64,000 bases of DNA from UBA8231 sp036011085. Lineage in GTDB: Bacteria > Latescibacterota > UBA2968 > UBA8231. Both the position numbers and the translations under genes were made by a program. Position 1 is the stretch's first letter. Every line of letters begins with the position of its first letter. The notes under the pieces were generated by a model. It was not told the DNA's origin and searched no databases. It saw only the letters and a program-made list of their open reading frames with translations. Location: the NCBI GenBank assembly GCA_036011085.1, contig DASCMS010000103.1, positions 1 through 64,000 on the forward strand. The letters are read 5' to 3'. Positions 60,843 to 64,000 of the stretch are shown here, piece by piece.

Positions 60843-62042
60843 TCACTCCCGGTCGAGGCTGAGGCTGCCACCGGGAACCACCGCGTCAAATCCCAGGCGC
60901 TCGCGAAGTTCCGTCAGTGCCGCCCCGAGACGCCGCTCCTTGTGCTGGCCGACGCCGTCGAACAGATCCCGCTGCCCGGTTGCCGGGCTGGTCCGCAGGG
61001 CCGCCACCTGGATCGATTTGAGGGCCACCCGGCGAACGTGGAGCTCATCGAAGGCGGCCAGGGACGCGGCCCCGATCCGGCGAAAGGCGTCGGTGCTGGC
61101 GGGAAGCCGCACCGTTTTCTGCGCCCGACGGTTGTCGGAATAGACCAGCAGCAGACGGACGCCCCGCGCAACCTGTCGAGCCCGGCGCAGCTCGTGCGTG
61201 GCCCTGTCCGCCGTCAGCCGCACGGCCTCGTGCAGCAGTGACTCATCGTTGACGTCGGCTCGCAGCACCGTCTCCGCCTCGATGTCAACCGAAGAAGACC
61301 GCCGTGGCTCGGAGGCCAGTCCGCGGACGAGGCCGAAAATGCGCCCCCCTTCCTGTTTGCCGAACCGGCGTACAAGGGTTGCTCGGTCGAGGTCGAGCAG
61401 CTGGTCGACGCCATCCAGGCCGTACATGTGGGCGCGCTCGCGGCAGGCGCTGGCGAGGCCGGGCAGACTGTCGGCGTCCACGGTGGCCAGCTGCGCCTGC
61501 TCCTGTCCGACAGCACAGGTGATCACGCCATCGGGAAGGGCCTGCCGCGCCAGGATCTGCGCCACGACGCGTGAGGCCGACACACCGACGGCCAGCTCCC
61601 GCAGCCCGCTGGCCTCTTTCAGCCTTGCCAGGAGACGGGGGCCGATGTCGTCCCAGCCGGTGTCGCGCGAGATCGGCGTGCCGGACAGATCCAGCCAGGC
61701 GGCCGTTCTGTCCGCCACCGGCTCGGGAGTCCACTCGTCGTAGACGGCTTTCAGGGTGCCGCGCACGGCGGACTCAACCTTGCCGTCGCGTGGCAGTACG
61801 CGGAGGCCTCGGCCTACTTTGCGCCGGGCGACGAACACCGGCATGCCGGGCTCCGCTCCCCGATCGCGGGCACAGCGGGACACGGCGTACAGGGACGCCT
61901 TGTGGCTGTCGTCCCGCTGCCGCACCACACCGAAGGGCACCCCCTCCAGGGCCGGCGCCGCCACCTGCAACGCCTGCGCGGCGAACTGGTCGACCTCCAC
62001 GCGGAGCCACAGTGGCTGCGGCCTGGGGCGTGAACGGCTCAT
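60843..62042 (-). CDS. imuB: Y-family polymerase-like protein ImuB
   Basis: 399 aa. The Y-family palm/fingers pattern is recognisable (LRVEVDQFAAQAL, then AAWLDLSGTPI and LAVGVSASRVVAQILARQA), but the acidic catalytic positions of active polymerases (DxD and SIDE type) are replaced. This is typical of ImuB, the adaptor that links DnaE2 to the beta clamp in mutagenic repair. The C-terminus has QRDLFDG, a clamp-binding-like motif. ATG 62042 begins one base after the dnaE2 stop (TGACATG), so the two are co-translated. Confidence 0.82.
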   Translation of the reverse strand: MSRSRPRPQPLWLRVEVDQFAAQALQVAAPALEGVPFGVVRQRDDSHKASLYAVSRCARDRGAEPGMPVFVARRKVGRGLRVLPRDGKVESAVRGTLKAVYDEWTPEPVADRTAAWLDLSGTPISRDTGWDDIGPRLLARLKEASGLRELAVGVSASRVVAQILARQALPDGVITCAVGQEQAQLATVDADSLPGLASACRERAHMYGLDGVDQLLDLDRATLVRRFGKQEGGRIFGLVRGLASEPRRSSSVDIEAETVLRADVNDESLLHEAVRLTADRATHELRRARQVARGVRLLLVYSDNRRAQKTVRLPASTDAFRRIGAASLAAFDELHVRRVALKSIQVAALRTSPATGQRDLFDGVGQHKERRLGAALTELRERLGFDAVVPGGSLSLDRE

Positions 62043-62043
62043 G

Positions 62044-64000
62044 TCACGCCGCCACCCCGACATCCACGTAGGGGTAGCCCTCGCCGAAACTCTTCTCGAG
62101 CCGCTGCGACGCCACTTCCAGATCGACTACGTTCGGCGACCACTCCACCGCCCGGATTCTCTCGGCCACCAGGGAGTACGTGCCCCAGTCTTCCTCGACC
62201 CGACCGATCACCTCGAATGGCCCGCCCCCGAGCACGATGTCGGCATGGCGCTCGAACACATCCGGCCACAGGATCACATCCACCGTTTCCGAGCGGTCCT
62301 CCAGTGTCAGGAACATCATCGGTTCGCCGGTGCGCTGGACGCGATGCATGCGTTCGGTCACCTGCCGGCCGAAGACCTTCACACGCTGACCCCGGTGCCG
62401 TTCCATGTCTCGCATGGGAATGGCCCCCTTCGACGCCGGGTGCAGGTCGAGAATCTCAAGGATGTCCCCTGACAGCATGTAGCCGAGCAGTTCCAGCTCG
62501 TTGAGGCATTTCTGCGCCAGATTGTAGTCGCGCAGCAGGCCGCGCGGCACCTCACGCGCCATCTGCTCCAGCACACCCGTGCCCTGGAACAGGCTGCCGC
62601 TGCCGCCGGCGTCGGCGCCCTTGACGCTGCGAAACACGTCGTCCAGCAGCCACAGGCTCTCGGGCTGACTCAGGTCGAAGCCGTCGAAGGCGCCCACCAG
62701 GATCAGCCGCTCGATCTCCGCCCTGTGGGTGGTGTTGCCGCCGCCGTTGAGCCGCTCGACGAAGTCGACGAGATCCCGAAACGGACCCTCTGTACGCCGC
62801 TCGACCTCCACGGCCTGCAGCGTGGCCTGGCGCACACTGCGCACGTGCATCATCCCGGGCCGGATCAGCCGCTCCCGCCCGGCGTATTTCACGCGGGAGT
62901 CGTTGATGTCCATCGGCAGGATGCGGCATCCCCAGCGGCGCGCCTCGTTGAGATAGACATCGCGCCGGTAGAACCCGTGGCTGTTGCTGATCACGGCGCT
63001 GAGAAACTGGGCCGGGTAGTGGGCCTTGAGGTAGGTGCACTGGAAGGACAGCTGCGCATAGGTGGCCGAGTGGCTCTTGCAGAAACTGAAGCCGGTGAAG
63101 GAGCTGACCCGCTCCCACACCTCGCAGGCCTGCTCCCGGTTCAGGCCACTGTGCTGCATGCAGCCCTGCAGAAAGGCGGTAGCCGTGTCCTGCCAGATGG
63201 CTTGCTCGGGAGCCCCCTCGTGATGGGAGTTCATCATCTTGCGGATCTTGTCCGCCTGCTTGAAGCTCAAGCCTGCCACCTGGTGGCAGATTTTGGTCAC
63301 GTCCTCCTGGAAGGCGCAGACGTCGTGGGTCTCGTGCAGGATGGGCTCGAGAGCTGGGTACACGAAGTCCCAGTCCTTCCGGCCCTGTTTGCGCTGGCGC
63401 TCCCGGTCGACGAAGGTGGCGGTGTACTTGGAGCCCGCCGGCCGCACGAGGCTGGAGGTGATGGTGATCTCCTCGAAGGTTTCCGCCTGGGCCTTCTTGT
63501 TGAGCCGTGTCTGCGCCGGGCTCTCGATGTAGAAGATGCCCTTCGTCCTGCCCTTGCGGATGACGTCCTGCACAGCCGGGTCGGCGTAGCACTTCTCGAG
63601 GTCGTGCACGTGCGGGTCGGGCTCTCCCTGCTCCTCCAGCTGGGCCAGCGCGTCGCGCAGCACCGACAGCGAGCCGTTGCCGAGGATGTCGAACTTGATC
63701 AGGCCGAGCTCATCGATGCCGTTGTGCATATCGACCTGGGTGATGATGCGGTCCTTTTCTCCCCCCGAACGTTCGCAGGCCACGTGGCGCCGCATCGGCT
63801 GGTTGGTGATCAACACGCCTCCCGGATGCTGGCCGAGGAAGCGGGGCTTGCCGCGCACGGTGCCGGCCACCTGCAGGATGCGGCGAATCTCGTCGTCCTC
63901 GATGCGTTTCGTCTTTGACTTGTGCGAGTCGAGGATCTCCGTCACCTGCTCGTCGGTGTAGCCGAAGACCTTGGCCGTCTCGCGGAAGGCGGCACGTTCA
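62044..64000 (-). CDS. dnaE2: Error-prone DNA polymerase III alpha (DnaE2), 5' end outside the window
   Basis: 652 visible residues running off the right edge. Features of the PHP-polymerase C-terminal half: DELGLIKFDILGNGSLSVLRDAL, VFAYPA-type RKQGRKDWDFVYPALEPIL, CAFQEDV, FCKSHSATYAQLSFQCTYLKAHYP and the OB fold near the end. The shortened tau-binding region and the adjacent imuB mark it as the DnaE2/ImuC type rather than the replicative DnaE. Its expected role is lesion bypass under SOS control. No LexA box could be assessed because the promoter lies outside the window. Confidence 0.88.
   Translation of the reverse strand, partial: ERAAFRETAKVFGYTDEQVTEILDSHKSKTKRIEDDEIRRILQVAGTVRGKPRFLGQHPGGVLITNQPMRRHVACERSGGEKDRIITQVDMHNGIDELGLIKFDILGNGSLSVLRDALAQLEEQGEPDPHVHDLEKCYADPAVQDVIRKGRTKGIFYIESPAQTRLNKKAQAETFEEITITSSLVRPAGSKYTATFVDRERQRKQGRKDWDFVYPALEPILHETHDVCAFQEDVTKICHQVAGLSFKQADKIRKMMNSHHEGAPEQAIWQDTATAFLQGCMQHSGLNREQACEVWERVSSFTGFSFCKSHSATYAQLSFQCTYLKAHYPAQFLSAVISNSHGFYRRDVYLNEARRWGCRILPMDINDSRVKYAGRERLIRPGMMHVRSVRQATLQAVEVERRTEGPFRDLVDFVERLNGGGNTTHRAEIERLILVGAFDGFDLSQPESLWLLDDVFRSVKGADAGGSGSLFQGTGVLEQMAREVPRGLLRDYNLAQKCLNELELLGYMLSGDILEILDLHPASKGAIPMRDMERHRGQRVKVFGRQVTERMHRVQRTGEPMMFLTLEDRSETVDVILWPDVFERHADIVLGGGPFEVIGRVEEDWGTYSLVAERIRAVEWSPNVVDLEVASQRLEKSFGEGYPYVDVGVAA

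Overview
The window is a GC-rich (about 64 percent by eye), densely coded bacterial chromosome segment. The organism looks Gram-negative: there are several lipoprotein signal peptides, an outer-membrane beta-barrel candidate and a long secreted protease ending in a FlgD-like tail. It nevertheless carries a complete Pup-type proteasome operon whose modifier has the conserved C-terminal block of UBact, the Pup relative of some Gram-negative and candidate phyla. Three Gfo/Idh/MocA oxidoreductases, a sugar-phosphate isomerase, CBM9 and FGE-sulfatase domain proteins and a small RhaM-like protein fit an uncultured FCB-type lineage (Latescibacterota- or Poribacteria-like). That placement is inference.

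Layout. 1-1314: the 3' part of a tyrosine-recombinase gene running out of the window, beside a tRNA-Val(UAC) gene; this looks like the edge of an integrated element. 1405-7675: cell-wall amidase, two aldo/keto reductases, a tiny HTH protein, and tyrS behind what looks like a peptide-dependent attenuator. 7676-7990: a highly folded palindromic intergenic element. 7991-19510 (mostly minus): guaA, an envelope-protein operon containing one interrupted gene, nadB, a GAF/HD-GYP regulator, an outer-membrane protein, and a cNMP-binding protein; a sugar isomerase at 17.7 kb is on plus. 19625-24527: oxidoreductase, VOC protein, S9 peptidase, gatB. 25981-31533: a plus-strand run joined by 4-nt start/stop overlaps, in which a sensor kinase is split, a transporter is frameshifted and an RluA-type protein is in two pieces; the RluA gene contains an in-frame repeat fragment. 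31534-31802: palindromes and a 52-bp tandem repeat that runs into the cutC 3' end.

31781-39885 (minus): a secreted M6 protease, a CBM9 protein, and a metallohydrolase / SelA-like PLP enzyme / SDR / CutC set. 40921-48202 (minus): lepB, arc, dop, pup (UBact), prcB, prcA, pafA, closely spaced and probably one transcript from a sigma70-like promoter at 48258-48286. 48408-50646 (plus): two metallo-beta-lactamase-fold hydrolases and a lipoprotein. 50654-53436 (minus): oxidoreductase and Uup ATPase. 53513-55809 (plus): an FGE-domain protein with an in-frame TGA, then an apparently shortened rhamnose-mutarotase-like gene. 55829-64000 (minus): purF, oxidoreductase, Ldh2 dehydrogenase, a NAGPA-domain lipoprotein, and the error-prone pair imuB/dnaE2, the last cut by the window end.

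How it fits together: the proteasome operon supplies tagging (PafA), tag maturation/removal (Dop), unfolding (ARC) and proteolysis (PrcBA). imuB/dnaE2 is a translesion module. The metallohydrolase/PLP/SDR group looks catabolic. Several genes carry one nonsense or frameshift lesion each; the sequence alone cannot say whether this is gene decay, recoding or assembly error.
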